The notes under the pieces were generated by a model that had not been told where the DNA came from, did not search any database, and saw nothing but the letters and a program-made list of their open reading frames with translations. Positions 27,428-35,948 of a stretch of 64,000 nt of DNA are shown here, in pieces. The position numbers and the translations under genes are program-made. Source of the DNA: Umbribacter vaginalis (GTDB lineage Bacteria; Actinomycetota; Coriobacteriia; Coriobacteriales; Eggerthellaceae); assembly GCA_001552935.1 (NCBI GenBank), contig KQ959713.1, positions 62,911-126,910 on the forward strand. The letters are read 5' to 3'. The first letter of the stretch is position 1. Every line of letters starts with the position of its first letter.

Positions 27428-27948
27428 ACGCACACAGAAGGCACAGTAAGGACGCGGGAGATGCGAGGGCGCTGCGGATGCGTCGTCCGTTCCCGCGTTC
27501 TTGCGTTTTCGCGTTTTCGTATTTTCGCGTTCTTGCGTTCCCATTGCGAATTCTGCTGATGCGATTCCCTGGTGCGTTCCCCTTGTAAGTTATCTGATGC
27601 ATTCCCCATGTGAGTTTCTCAGATGCGTTCCCCGTTTGCGTTCTCACCATGACCCGTGTGAGTTCCCTTCATTCCCCTTTTGTGTAACACAAAATCAAGA
27701 AACGGTATTATCTATCTGCTGAAGTGTAAGTGTGCAAGAGAATAGTGTACTCCATTATTCTCATGAAAAAATAGTCTTTATTTTTATTCAAGGTTTATTA
27801 TTCTTACAATTACACCGTGTGATTAACCGTTTAGGCACTAAAGATGCATGCACCAATGCGCTACGGACGCGCCTTATCACAGCCATACACCTTACCCTTT
27901 GCGCGCACAACCACACTCCACAACGTAATACAGAGAAAGGAAGCCACC
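27428..27948. other. Long spacer with inverted repeat, degenerate GTTCCC repeats and a palindrome
   Basis: ACGCGGGA (27452-27459) pairs with TCCCGCGT (27491-27498), possibly a weak terminator for the peptide operon. From about 27495 to 27690 runs a degenerate repeat field, first GCGTTTTC-like 8-mers, then units resembling GATGCGTTCCCC(N)TGTGAGTT. A 7-bp palindrome GAGAATA/TATTCTC lies at 27738-27762 in an AT-rich stretch upstream of the next operon and may be an operator. I see no cobalamin riboswitch core. Confidence 0.5.
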
Positions 27949-29211
27949 ATGTCCGATACGCACACCCACACTACCGCGCCCCACACAGACGACGCCACAA
28001 ACGCTCAAGCAGACACTTCATCAAACACCGAGCGCGCGTACGAAGCCCTGTTTTCGCGCAATAACGTATCTGCTGCCACGCGCTCGCACGCGCTAACGCG
28101 TCGTAACTTCCTTGGCGCCACCTTAGCCGGATTAAGCGTTGTGTCACTTGGCGCTCTTGCTGGATGCGCAGGTAACAAGCCAGCACCCAGCAAAGAACCC
28201 GAAAAGAAAGCGGCCGATCCTAAGAAAACAACCTGGGAATTTACCGACCAAATTGATCAGAAAGTATCCGTGCAAATTCCTGTTGAGCGCATGGTTGTGC
28301 TGCAGCATCACTCCATCGACATCCTTGCTCAACTGGGCGCCCAGAAAAAAGTAATTGCCGTTGAAAAGAATTGGGAGAAAGACCTTGGCGGCTATATTAA
28401 GGATGTTTTCCCAGGTATTGCATCGCTTCCTAACCCGGGCTCGCTAAGCGATTGGAACGTGGAAACAATTGCGTCGCTTAAGCCCGATGTCGTAATAGCT
28501 GCCTCGCAAGCAAATCCAAAAGCGATGAAACAAATTCGCGATTTGGGAATTCCTGTGTGCGTTGTATCGCTGCGCGCCGAAGGCAAGCAGCAAGAAGCGC
28601 AAAATCCGCGCCTATCAAACGCCGATGCTGCGTACACGAACGGCTGCAAATGGGCTGTTGAAACGCTTGGTAAACTTACAGGAACCAGCGACAAGGCAAA
28701 CTTGCTATGGAAATTCTGCAAGGAAAGTCGCGATCAAGTAGAGCGCGCCATTGGCTCAATTGATGATGCAAAACGCACGAAAGTGTTCGTTGCATGCCCC
28801 GACAACAAAACCTACGGCAATGATAAATATGTAGGCTGCCAGCTGCTGCGAGCAGGCGCTATCAACGTTGCAGCGAAAGACATTCAAGGCTACAAGCCCT
28901 ACACGTTCGAAATGCTTGCAAAATGGGATCCCGACATGATTATCGTGCAAGACCGCTACAAGAGCGTCTACGATGCAATCCTGGTGTCGAAGCCGCACCA
29001 GCAGCTGAAAGCTGTCAAAAACAAAAAAGTGGTGCTGGCGCCCTACTGGACAAAGCCTTGGGGCAACCCCGATGCCGACTCTATCGCACTGGGCGAGCTG
29101 TGGCTAGCGCACATATTCTACCCGGAAAAAATCTCAAAAGACCTTGTGCTTGAGCGCGCAAAAGCGTTCTACAAAACCTTCTACGGAACCGACTTTAAAG
29201 GAACAATGTAA
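27949..29211 (+). CDS. Iron/cobalamin/heme-type ABC transporter substrate-binding lipoprotein
   Basis: A 420-residue family 8 (BtuF/FepB-like) binding protein. A hydrophilic N-terminal stretch is followed by a twin-arginine signal TRRNFLGATLAGLSVVSLGA and a lipobox LAGC, so it is probably Tat-exported and lipid-anchored. The mature part contains the family signature (PVERMVVLQHHSIDILAQLG ... DWNVETIASLKPDVVIAAS). The ATG chosen follows AAAGGAAG; the open frame begins 35 codons earlier without a ribosome site. It is the first gene of a three-gene operon. Ligand identity (ferric siderophore, heme or corrinoid) cannot be decided from sequence. Confidence 0.88.
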   Translation: MSDTHTHTTAPHTDDATNAQADTSSNTERAYEALFSRNNVSAATRSHALTRRNFLGATLAGLSVVSLGALAGCAGNKPAPSKEPEKKAADPKKTTWEFTDQIDQKVSVQIPVERMVVLQHHSIDILAQLGAQKKVIAVEKNWEKDLGGYIKDVFPGIASLPNPGSLSDWNVETIASLKPDVVIAASQANPKAMKQIRDLGIPVCVVSLRAEGKQQEAQNPRLSNADAAYTNGCKWAVETLGKLTGTSDKANLLWKFCKESRDQVERAIGSIDDAKRTKVFVACPDNKTYGNDKYVGCQLLRAGAINVAAKDIQGYKPYTFEMLAKWDPDMIIVQDRYKSVYDAILVSKPHQQLKAVKNKKVVLAPYWTKPWGNPDADSIALGELWLAHIFYPEKISKDLVLERAKAFYKTFYGTDFKGTM

Positions 29212-30378
29212 GTGACGAATAATCGCTTGACATCGAAAAACAGTGCGAAAACCAACGCGGAAGAGCCCGGCGCAGCTGTGCCGAGCTCTTCTGGCGCACC
29301 AGCGAAAACTTTTAGCGCACCAGCGAAAATTTTTCGCAGACGTAACGCCACGCCGAAGAAACCTTCTTACGAACGCAACGCCGCGCACGCGCTTGTGTTC
29401 GCCGTATTGTGCGCAGCGTTTGTGGTGGTGTTTATTTGCTCGCTTGGTTTGGGAACGTATCACATTGCACCTTTAGACGTTGTAGCGCTTATTGCAGGGC
29501 TGCCCACGAGCAATTCACTTCAAGACGCCGCAATGGCACACAGTCTTATTTGGGACGTTCGCATTCCGCGCGTGTGCGCTGCTGCTCTTATTGGCGCTGG
29601 TCTTAGTTGTGCAGGCGCCGTTTTTCAGGGACTGTTTCGCAATCCGCTTGCATCGCCGTACACGCTTGGCGTAAGCAATGGTGCAGGTTTTGGTGCGGCG
29701 CTTGCTATTGTGCTTTCTGCAAACGCGCTGGGCATTCAGCTCACATCAATAGCATGTGGTCTGGTAGCAGTGCTGCTTACGTTCCTTATTGCAGCGCAAG
29801 GAAAGAAAAGCACCGTGACGCTTATCTTGTCGGGCATGCTCATAGGCTCGCTGTTTGCGTCATTGGTGGCACTTCTGAAATTTTGCGCCGACCCCACCGA
29901 AAAGCTTCCGCAAATTGTATACTGGCTAATGGGCTCGCTATCAGGCATTACCAGCACATCGTTGCTGTCTATTCTGCCGTTTTACTGCATCTGTTTGCTG
30001 CTTATACTGCTTTCACGCTGGCGCATTAATGTGCTGTCGATGGGCGATACCACCGCTGCATCGTTTGGCATTCACGTTGCGCGCGAGCGTGGCATCATTA
30101 TTTGCGCGGCGTCGGTATTAACTGCCCTTTTAGTAAGTATAGCTGGTATTATCGGCTGGATAGGCATTGTTGTTCCGCACCTTTCGCGCATGCTTATGGG
30201 ACCGAACTTTAAGCAGCTTATTCCCACGTCATGCGTGCTGGGCGGCGCGTATCTTATCATCATCGACGATATATGTCGGTGCGCAACGGCGCTTGAAATT
30301 CCGCTGGGCGTTATAACAGGAATTGTTGGCGTGCCGCTGTTTTTGTACTTCATCAGGAAGAAGAAAGTTGACTGGTAA
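29212..30378 (+). CDS. FecCD-family ABC transporter permease
   Basis: Permease for iron-siderophore, heme or cobalamin import, 388 residues with about ten helices. Signatures are NPLASPYTLGVSNGA and GIVVPHLSRMLMG, the latter being the ATPase-contact loop. The first ~60 residues are a hydrophilic extension that includes two copies of an APAKTF/APAKIF heptad encoded by a 21-bp tandem repeat (from 29294). The GTG start directly follows the stop of the binding-protein gene. Confidence 0.9.
   Translation: MTNNRLTSKNSAKTNAEEPGAAVPSSSGAPAKTFSAPAKIFRRRNATPKKPSYERNAAHALVFAVLCAAFVVVFICSLGLGTYHIAPLDVVALIAGLPTSNSLQDAAMAHSLIWDVRIPRVCAAALIGAGLSCAGAVFQGLFRNPLASPYTLGVSNGAGFGAALAIVLSANALGIQLTSIACGLVAVLLTFLIAAQGKKSTVTLILSGMLIGSLFASLVALLKFCADPTEKLPQIVYWLMGSLSGITSTSLLSILPFYCICLLLILLSRWRINVLSMGDTTAASFGIHVARERGIIICAASVLTALLVSIAGIIGWIGIVVPHLSRMLMGPNFKQLIPTSCVLGGAYLIIIDDICRCATALEIPLGVITGIVGVPLFLYFIRKKKVDW
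29294..29335 (+). repeat. 21-bp imperfect tandem repeat in the permease 5' coding end
   Basis: GCGCACCAGCGAAAA starts at 29294 and again at 29315, an exact 21-bp period, giving (S/G)APAK(T/I)F twice near residues 28-41 of the permease. Confidence 0.85.
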
Positions 30379-30550
30379 CTGACGGATGGCGCGACGAACG
30401 AATGCCACCCCACACGAATGGCGCGACGGACGGATAGCGCGACAGACGAATGCCGCTGCGCGCGTTCTCGTTGAACGCGCCACCAGGCACGTGCTACGAA
30501 CGGTACGTGCGCACAAAGCGTGCACCGTACCTGCACATAAAGGACATGCT

Positions 30551-31333
30551 GTGAAACTAACACTGAAACATCTTGCGTATGCGTATCCAATGTCACACGC
30601 AGGCAAAAACGTGCTTCAAGACGTATCGTTTACCTACGAAACGCCTGATATTTTAAGCATTCTAGGCCCTAACGGCACCGGAAAAAGCACACTGCTCCAA
30701 TGCATCATGGGCTTTTTCAAGCCGCATACGGGAAGCATCCTTCTTGATGACAAACCGCTTCACACGTACACGCAAAAAGAAATTGCACGTCGCATTGCCT
30801 ACATTCCGCAAGATCACACGCCCGCGTTTTCGTATAGCGTGGAAGACGTGGTAAGCATGGGTCGCACGCCCTATCTTAAGGCGTGGGAAATGCCTGAATA
30901 CACCGATAAAACTATCGTGCATGAAGCGCTTGCGTGCCTGGGCATTGAGCATTTAAGCACACAGCCCTACACTGCCATTTCAGGAGGTGAGCGCCGCCTT
31001 GTGCTTATTGCGGCAGCGCTTGCACAACAGCCGCAGCTTATTGTGTTTGACGAGCCGTGCGCGAACCTCGATTTCGGAAATCAGTACAAGTTTAGCCAGC
31101 TGGTAGAACGCTTACACGCACATGGTTGCGGCGTGATTATGACCACACATTATCCTAATCAGGTGCTTGATTTGGGAGGATTATGCGCGCTGCTGCATGG
31201 AGGTGTTATCCAAAGCTTCGGGCAAGCACACGATGTAATGACTGAACAGGCACTTTGTAATATGTACGGCATAGAAATTCACCTGCGGCGCATCGATAAC
31301 AGGCTCGTTTGCATTCCGGGTAGCCTTGCATAA
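30551..31333 (+). CDS. ABC transporter ATPase (FecE/BtuD-like)
   Basis: The ATPase of the preceding binding protein and permease, 260 residues. Walker A is GPNGTGKST, the Q-loop YIPQDH, the signature ISGGERR, and Walker B LIVFDEPCANLDF, followed by a switch histidine in MTTHYPNQV. The frame is open 55 codons earlier, but that part is a translation of a degenerate GGCGCGAC repeat spacer. The GTG at 30551 with AAAGGA 6 bases before it starts exactly at the family N-terminus. Confidence 0.92.
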   Translation: MKLTLKHLAYAYPMSHAGKNVLQDVSFTYETPDILSILGPNGTGKSTLLQCIMGFFKPHTGSILLDDKPLHTYTQKEIARRIAYIPQDHTPAFSYSVEDVVSMGRTPYLKAWEMPEYTDKTIVHEALACLGIEHLSTQPYTAISGGERRLVLIAAALAQQPQLIVFDEPCANLDFGNQYKFSQLVERLHAHGCGVIMTTHYPNQVLDLGGLCALLHGGVIQSFGQAHDVMTEQALCNMYGIEIHLRRIDNRLVCIPGSLA

Positions 31334-31494
31334 CACGGGACGCATTGTGCGGCGTTGTGACCGCCAAGATATACCGAGCAGCGTTGCATAACATTTGCCG
31401 TATCGCGTATCGTTGTAGCCAACAAGGCATTCCAGGCAGCCTTGCATAAAATGCGTAATTTGGCACCTTCAGCGAAGTACGCAACAAATTTACG
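31321..31494 (+). repeat. Degenerate 58-bp tandem repeats beginning at the ABC ATPase 3' end
   Basis: AGC(C/G)TTGCATAA(C/A)A occurs at 31321, 31379 and 31437, exactly 58 bp apart. The sequence before the third copy (GGCATTCCAGGCAGCC) matches the ATPase gene end (GCATTCCGGGTAGCC). It appears that the 3' end of the gene was tandemly duplicated and has since diverged. Confidence 0.65.
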
Positions 31495-31621
31495 CTACAC
31501 TATAACGGTTCACATAACACTCACTACCAGCGCCAAGCGCTACACTGCGCCCTTGCTGTTCACGCACAAGGCTCACAAACGGTGCGGATGGTGCTCTTTA
31601 AGAGAAACGAGTTTGCTAATC

Positions 31622-33514
31622 ATGTGCGGAATTTGTGGCTTTACTGGCTCAATTAACAACGAACAATCCATACTTGAAGCGATGATGAACCGTATTATTC
31701 ACCGAGGCCCCGATGGCGCAGGTCGCTATTTCGACGCAGGCATTGCAATGGGACATCGCCGCTTGTCGATTATCGATTTAAGCGACGCGGGCAAGCAACC
31801 CATGATAAATGCCGACGGCACGCTCGTATGTACGTTTAACGGTGAAATCTATAACTACAAGGAACTAAAAGCGCAGCTTATCGAAAAGGGATACCGCTTC
31901 TCAAGCGATTGCGACACCGAAGTGTTGTTGCACGGCTACACCGAGTGGAAAGAAAAAATGCTCGATAAACTGCGCGGAATGTTCGCGTTTGCCCTATGGA
32001 ACACACAAACGCACGAACTGTTTATGGCGCGCGACATGTTTGGCATTAAACCGCTGTACTACGCACAGATAAATGGGCAGCTTGTATACGCCTCTGAAAT
32101 TAAAAGCATCCTCGAATACCCTGGTTACACGCGCGAAGTTAATCTTGAAGCGCTTGAGCAGTACCTCAGTTTTGAGTATTCAGTACTGCCTGAAACGTTC
32201 TTTAAGGGAATTTTCAAGCTTATGCCTGGTCACTACCTTACGTGGAACGCGGGCAAGCTTTCGATAACGCGCTATTTCGACCCTATGCTTATGCCATCAA
32301 AACAGCCACTTGCACATGATGAACTGGTCCAACGCATTGATGACACGCTGCAAAACTCAATCCGCTACCACATGGTAAGCGATGTGGAAGTTGCGTCCTT
32401 GCTTTCAAGTGGTGTTGACTCAAGCTATGTTGCAACGCAGTTCAACGGGAAGCGCACGTATACGGTTGGCTTTGACTACGAGCGCTACAACGAAATTCCC
32501 TATGCGCAAAAATTGGCTCACACACTGGGCATTAAAAACACGAGTAAGGTGATTTCGACAGACGAATATTGGAGCGAGCTCTCGCGCATTCAATACTATA
32601 TGGACGAGCCGCTTGCCGATGCATCGGCCTCAGCACTGTATTTTGTCGATCGCGAAGCGGCACGCGATGTGAAAGTAATTCTTTCAGGCGAAGGTTCAGA
32701 TGAACTTTTTGGCGGCTACAACATCTATCACGAGCCGTTCTCACTTGCGCGCTATCAGGCATTACCGCAAACCTTGCGCACGTGTTTAGCGGCACTTGCC
32801 AAACGCATTCCAGGGCATCCGAAAGGGAAAAACTTCGTTATTCGCGGAGCTTTGCCTGTTGAAGAGCGCTTTATTGGAAACGCGAATGTGTTTAGCGACC
32901 AGCAGAAAACGCGCGTACTGAAATACCGAACGAAGCGCCGCGCACAGCAACTTACAAAACCTTACTATGACAAGGTAAAACATCTGGCTGACACCGAGAA
33001 AATGCAATACATCGACCTCAATTTTTGGCTGGTGGGCGATATTTTGCTGAAAGCAGACAAAATGAGCATGGCACATTCGCTTGAAAGCCGTGTTCCGTTT
33101 CTTGATCGTGAAGTGTTTGAGCTTGCACGCACGTTGCCTTTGAACGAGAAAATCGCAAATGGCACTACAAAAGCGTGCTTTCGTGAAGTTGCACATCGCT
33201 ATTTAAGTGCCTTTCAAGCGCAGAAAAAGAAACTGGGGTTCCCTGTGCCTATTCGCGTGTGGCTGCGCGAAGACATCTACTACAATCGCATCAAACGCGA
33301 GTTCCAAAGCGATATTGCAGCTCAATTTTTCAATACGGATGAGCTGGTTCGCTTACTTGATGATCACAAAGCTGAGAAATTTGACTACGCGCGCCATATT
33401 TGGGTAGTGTACATGTTTCTTTTGTGGTACAAACAATACTTTGTGCCTGGTGAATGCTGTGTTTCGATAGAAGACGAGCTGAAACGCGAACGAGGACGTG
33501 CACAAAGCGCATAG
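31622..33514 (+). CDS. asnB: Asparagine synthase (glutamine-hydrolysing)
   Basis: Transfers ammonia from glutamine to aspartate with ATP. The protein begins MCGICGF, with Cys2 as the N-terminal nucleophile once Met is removed, which fixes the start at 31622 despite 60 upstream open codons. The glutaminase domain (1-~200) has RGPDGAG and FNGEIYN. The synthetase domain has the pyrophosphate loop LLSSGVDSS, LSGEGSDELFGGY and SLESRVPFLD. The 630-residue length is that of the long bacterial AsnB class. Members of this class may instead amidate other acceptors such as peptidoglycan, so asparagine is the default, not proven, product. Confidence 0.88.
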   Translation: MCGICGFTGSINNEQSILEAMMNRIIHRGPDGAGRYFDAGIAMGHRRLSIIDLSDAGKQPMINADGTLVCTFNGEIYNYKELKAQLIEKGYRFSSDCDTEVLLHGYTEWKEKMLDKLRGMFAFALWNTQTHELFMARDMFGIKPLYYAQINGQLVYASEIKSILEYPGYTREVNLEALEQYLSFEYSVLPETFFKGIFKLMPGHYLTWNAGKLSITRYFDPMLMPSKQPLAHDELVQRIDDTLQNSIRYHMVSDVEVASLLSSGVDSSYVATQFNGKRTYTVGFDYERYNEIPYAQKLAHTLGIKNTSKVISTDEYWSELSRIQYYMDEPLADASASALYFVDREAARDVKVILSGEGSDELFGGYNIYHEPFSLARYQALPQTLRTCLAALAKRIPGHPKGKNFVIRGALPVEERFIGNANVFSDQQKTRVLKYRTKRRAQQLTKPYYDKVKHLADTEKMQYIDLNFWLVGDILLKADKMSMAHSLESRVPFLDREVFELARTLPLNEKIANGTTKACFREVAHRYLSAFQAQKKKLGFPVPIRVWLREDIYYNRIKREFQSDIAAQFFNTDELVRLLDDHKAEKFDYARHIWVVYMFLLWYKQYFVPGECCVSIEDELKRERGRAQSA

Positions 33515-33531
33515 GTAAGCTGCAAAACAAC

Positions 33532-33993
33532 ATGTGTGGTGGTTATCAACTTTTAGGGCATTATTATTTGCTTGGCGATGAAAAAGTCAAAGGCCTGTCG
33601 CTTGTTGATTTATACACCGATCGTGGCACGCCGCGCCTTATTGGTAATATTGCAATCAAAAGTTCCATATGCACGCACCCCATAGTTGGATACGAAAATC
33701 ACGGGGGAAGAACGTATCTTGGTAGCGGTATTACGCCCTTGGGTGTTGTGGAATACGGGCACGGAAACGATGGCAAAAGCGGATATGAGGGCTGCTTATA
33801 TAAGCATGTTCTTGGTACGTATATTCACGGGCCACTTTTTCCAAAAAACCCTGGTGTTGCCGATTTTCTTTTGCGTACTGCCTGCGCGCGACGTGGCGTT
33901 TGTCAAACACTCGAGCCGCTCGATGACACAATAGAACTGCAAGCGAATAACGTTATGTATCAAAGACTTATGAACCACGAAATTCGCGAATAG
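33532..33993 (+). pseudogene. 5'-truncated GatD-like glutamine amidotransferase remnant
   Basis: The 153 residues correspond to the C-terminal two thirds of a CobB/CobQ-type class I amidotransferase, closest by eye to GatD, which with MurT amidates lipid II. The fragment starts precisely at the catalytic-cysteine motif (MCGGYQLLG) and keeps the catalytic-histidine region GTYIHGPLFPKNP. The roughly 90 N-terminal residues that should precede the cysteine are absent, the adjacent upstream codons belong to asnB, and no murT lies nearby. It sits beside the AT-rich acquired segment, so a deletion linked to that insertion is plausible. Most likely non-functional. Confidence 0.75.
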
Positions 33994-34218
33994 TTTGACA
34001 CATAGTCTGTCGTACTTTTAGATTTCCCTAAAAATTGCGTTAACGAGTGGAACAAGTTATGAAGTAGCCGATGTGCTACATTCTAGTGGCTCAATTTTCA
34101 ATTAATACAGTGGCTTAATTTTCAATTGACATAGACATCTGGAAAATAAGGTTCCTGAGTCTAATACGTTGATTGTTGGGTATTGTATCGAATACGCAAA
34201 CTATAGAATAGTAAATAT
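33994..34218. other. AT-rich spacer with a paired direct repeat resembling an IS end
   Basis: AGTGGCTCAATTTTCAATTAA (34085-34105) recurs as AGTGGCTTAATTTTCAATTGA (34109-34129), a 24-bp period. Read on the minus strand, TCAATTGAAAATTAAGCCACT resembles the multiple terminal repeats of IS21-family elements. No transposase fragment is visible, so this would be a solo end at most. Confidence 0.4.
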
Positions 34219-34302
34219 CCAAATACTTTACTGAAAGTCCGCCAAATACTTTAATGAAAATTAGCCAAATACTTGAATGAAAATTGGACAAATACTTGAA
34301 TT
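34219..34302 (+). repeat. Four 23-bp repeats upstream of the DUF4143 ATPase gene
   Basis: CCAAATACTT(T/G)A(A/C)TGAAA units start at 34219, 34242, 34265 and 34288, an exact 23-bp period; the last copy begins ACAAATACTTGAATT and is cut short. The array ends about 40 bp before the start codon, so it may be an operator array or contain the promoter. Confidence 0.85.
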
Positions 34303-34343
34303 GCTGATAAAGTTTACCTAACTAATAGGCATTGGAGGAGATT

Positions 34344-35615
34344 ATGAAGGAGTATTTACCCAGAATTGCTGATAAATTATTAGAAGAACGATTAGACGCA
34401 AAGGGAGCAGTTTTAATTGAAGGGCCTAAATGGTGCGGAAAGACTACAACGGCAAAACAAAAAGCTAAAAGTTTTATATCTATGGATCTTCCTGATATGA
34501 CGAAACAATATCAACAAATGGCAGAGATTTCTCCTAGTACACTACTCGAAGGAAAAACCCCAAGGCTGATAGATGAATGGCAAATAGCACCTAATATATG
34601 GAACGCTGTGCGATATGAGGTTGACAACAGAGATGAGTTTGGCCAATTTATATTAACGGGTTCGGCAGTGCCTAATGAATTTGATAACTCTATGCATACA
34701 GGCATAGGCAGAATCTCTAGGCTTTTGATGCGACCTATGAGTTTGTATGAATCAAAAGACTCAAGTGGTGAAGTTTCTATTAGAGATTTATTTGAAGATA
34801 AAAATATTTCGGCTATTAATGAAACCAGTCTTGAAAAAATAGCATTTTTAATATGTAGAGGTGGATGGCCGAAAGCAATTGGTTTAGAAGAAAAACCGTC
34901 TTTATTTCAAGCGATAGATTATTACAAATCCGTTGTTTCTACAGATATTAGTAGAGTGGATTCGATAAAAAGAGATACAGAAAAAGCAAAAAGACTGCTT
35001 AAATCTTACGCAAGGCATGTGGGTTCGCAAAGCTCACTCGAAACGATAAGGCAAGATATGTTGGTCAATCAAGAGGATACATTTAACCAAGTGACTCTTT
35101 ATTCTTATCTTGATGCGCTAAGAAAAATGTTCGTGATAGAAGACTCGCCTGCATGGAATCCAAATTTAAGATCTAAAACGTCCATACGCACAACGGATAC
35201 GAGATATTTTTCAGACCCATCCATTGCAACTGCTGCTTTAGGAATTGGACCTAAAGATTTGTTAGATGATTTAAAAACTATGGGATTTTTATTCGAAAAT
35301 TTATGTGTTCGTGACTTAAGAATTTATACGGACTATTTGGATGGAACTATTTATCACTATAGAGATAAGAATGACTTAGAATGTGATGCGGTTATTCATT
35401 TAAGAAATGGGTCTTATGGTCTAGTTGAAATTAAGCTCGGTGGAGATAAGCTGATTGAGGAAGGTGCAAAGACGTTAAAGGATTTAGCATCTAAAATAGA
35501 TACTGAAAACATGCCTAAACCTTCATTTATGGCAGTTTTATGTGCCAAGACGCCTTTTGCTTACAAAAGAAATGATGGTGTTTGCGTAATACCCATTACT
35601 ACTCTAAGACCTTAA
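34344..35615 (+). CDS. AAA-type ATPase with DUF4143 C-terminal domain, probably acquired
   Basis: A 423-residue P-loop ATPase of the AAA_14/DUF4143 family. Walker A is GPKWCGKTTT (residues ~27-36), Walker B LIDEWQ, then FILTGSAVP; a DUF4143 nuclease-like C-terminal domain contains ECDAVIHLRNGSYGLVEIK, matching the D-ExK pattern of restriction-like folds. The biological role of this common family is unsettled. Codon use is strikingly AT-rich (AAA, TTA, AGA, ATA) compared with both neighbours. It carries its own repeat array upstream and hairpin downstream. The ATG at 34344 follows GGAGGAG; the frame also has a TTG at 34332. This reads as a self-contained cassette. Confidence 0.88.
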   Translation: MKEYLPRIADKLLEERLDAKGAVLIEGPKWCGKTTTAKQKAKSFISMDLPDMTKQYQQMAEISPSTLLEGKTPRLIDEWQIAPNIWNAVRYEVDNRDEFGQFILTGSAVPNEFDNSMHTGIGRISRLLMRPMSLYESKDSSGEVSIRDLFEDKNISAINETSLEKIAFLICRGGWPKAIGLEEKPSLFQAIDYYKSVVSTDISRVDSIKRDTEKAKRLLKSYARHVGSQSSLETIRQDMLVNQEDTFNQVTLYSYLDALRKMFVIEDSPAWNPNLRSKTSIRTTDTRYFSDPSIATAALGIGPKDLLDDLKTMGFLFENLCVRDLRIYTDYLDGTIYHYRDKNDLECDAVIHLRNGSYGLVEIKLGGDKLIEEGAKTLKDLASKIDTENMPKPSFMAVLCAKTPFAYKRNDGVCVIPITTLRP

Positions 35616-35625
35616 TAGTTTTATG

Positions 35626-35680
35626 TCCACACATACGAGACGACTGATCTTAAAAGAATCAATCGTATGAAGTGGATTTT
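35626..35680 (+). terminator. Hairpin terminator of the DUF4143 gene
   Basis: TCCAC and CATACGA on the left pair with TCGTATG and GTGGA on the right, with an inner TGAT/ATCA pairing, followed by TTTTCTT. It is an imperfect stem about 11 bp past the stop. Confidence 0.65.
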
Positions 35681-35948
35681 CTTATTATAAGTGCAGTCAA
35701 CAGAGAATCCATACCATACCAATTCTTTTCATTGCCATATTTGCTATAAGCGTTTATATCAGACGAGAAATCCCGTTCGTGCAATTTGTATTGCAATATG
35801 CGAGACACTAATGTACGGTATGCGTATAAGCTGATAAAAACACGGTTCTCATTTTTTTGTGGACTGACGTCATGTTAACGCGAACAGGCGCTTGTTTTTT
35901 GCAGGTTAACGCCAGACTGACGTGAACAGGGCGTTTGCTTTTGTGCCC
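35681..35948. other. Spacer between the DUF4143 cassette and nanE
   Basis: AT-rich to about 35860 with no recognisable gene. Then GACTGACGT and GAACAGG(C/G)CG recur near 35862-35897 and 35912-35936, and GTTAACGC occurs twice, giving several possible weak hairpins past the nanE stop on the minus strand. No clear T-tailed terminator. Confidence 0.5.

Noticed and set aside
27700-27948. Cobalamin riboswitch ahead of the BtuF-like transporter
   Set aside because: No B12-box (GCCACTG-type) sequence or matching fold was found, only a simple palindrome.
34219-34302. Possible CRISPR array or plasmid iterons
   Set aside because: Direct 23-bp tandem units have no spacers, and there is no rep gene; an upstream operator array fits better.
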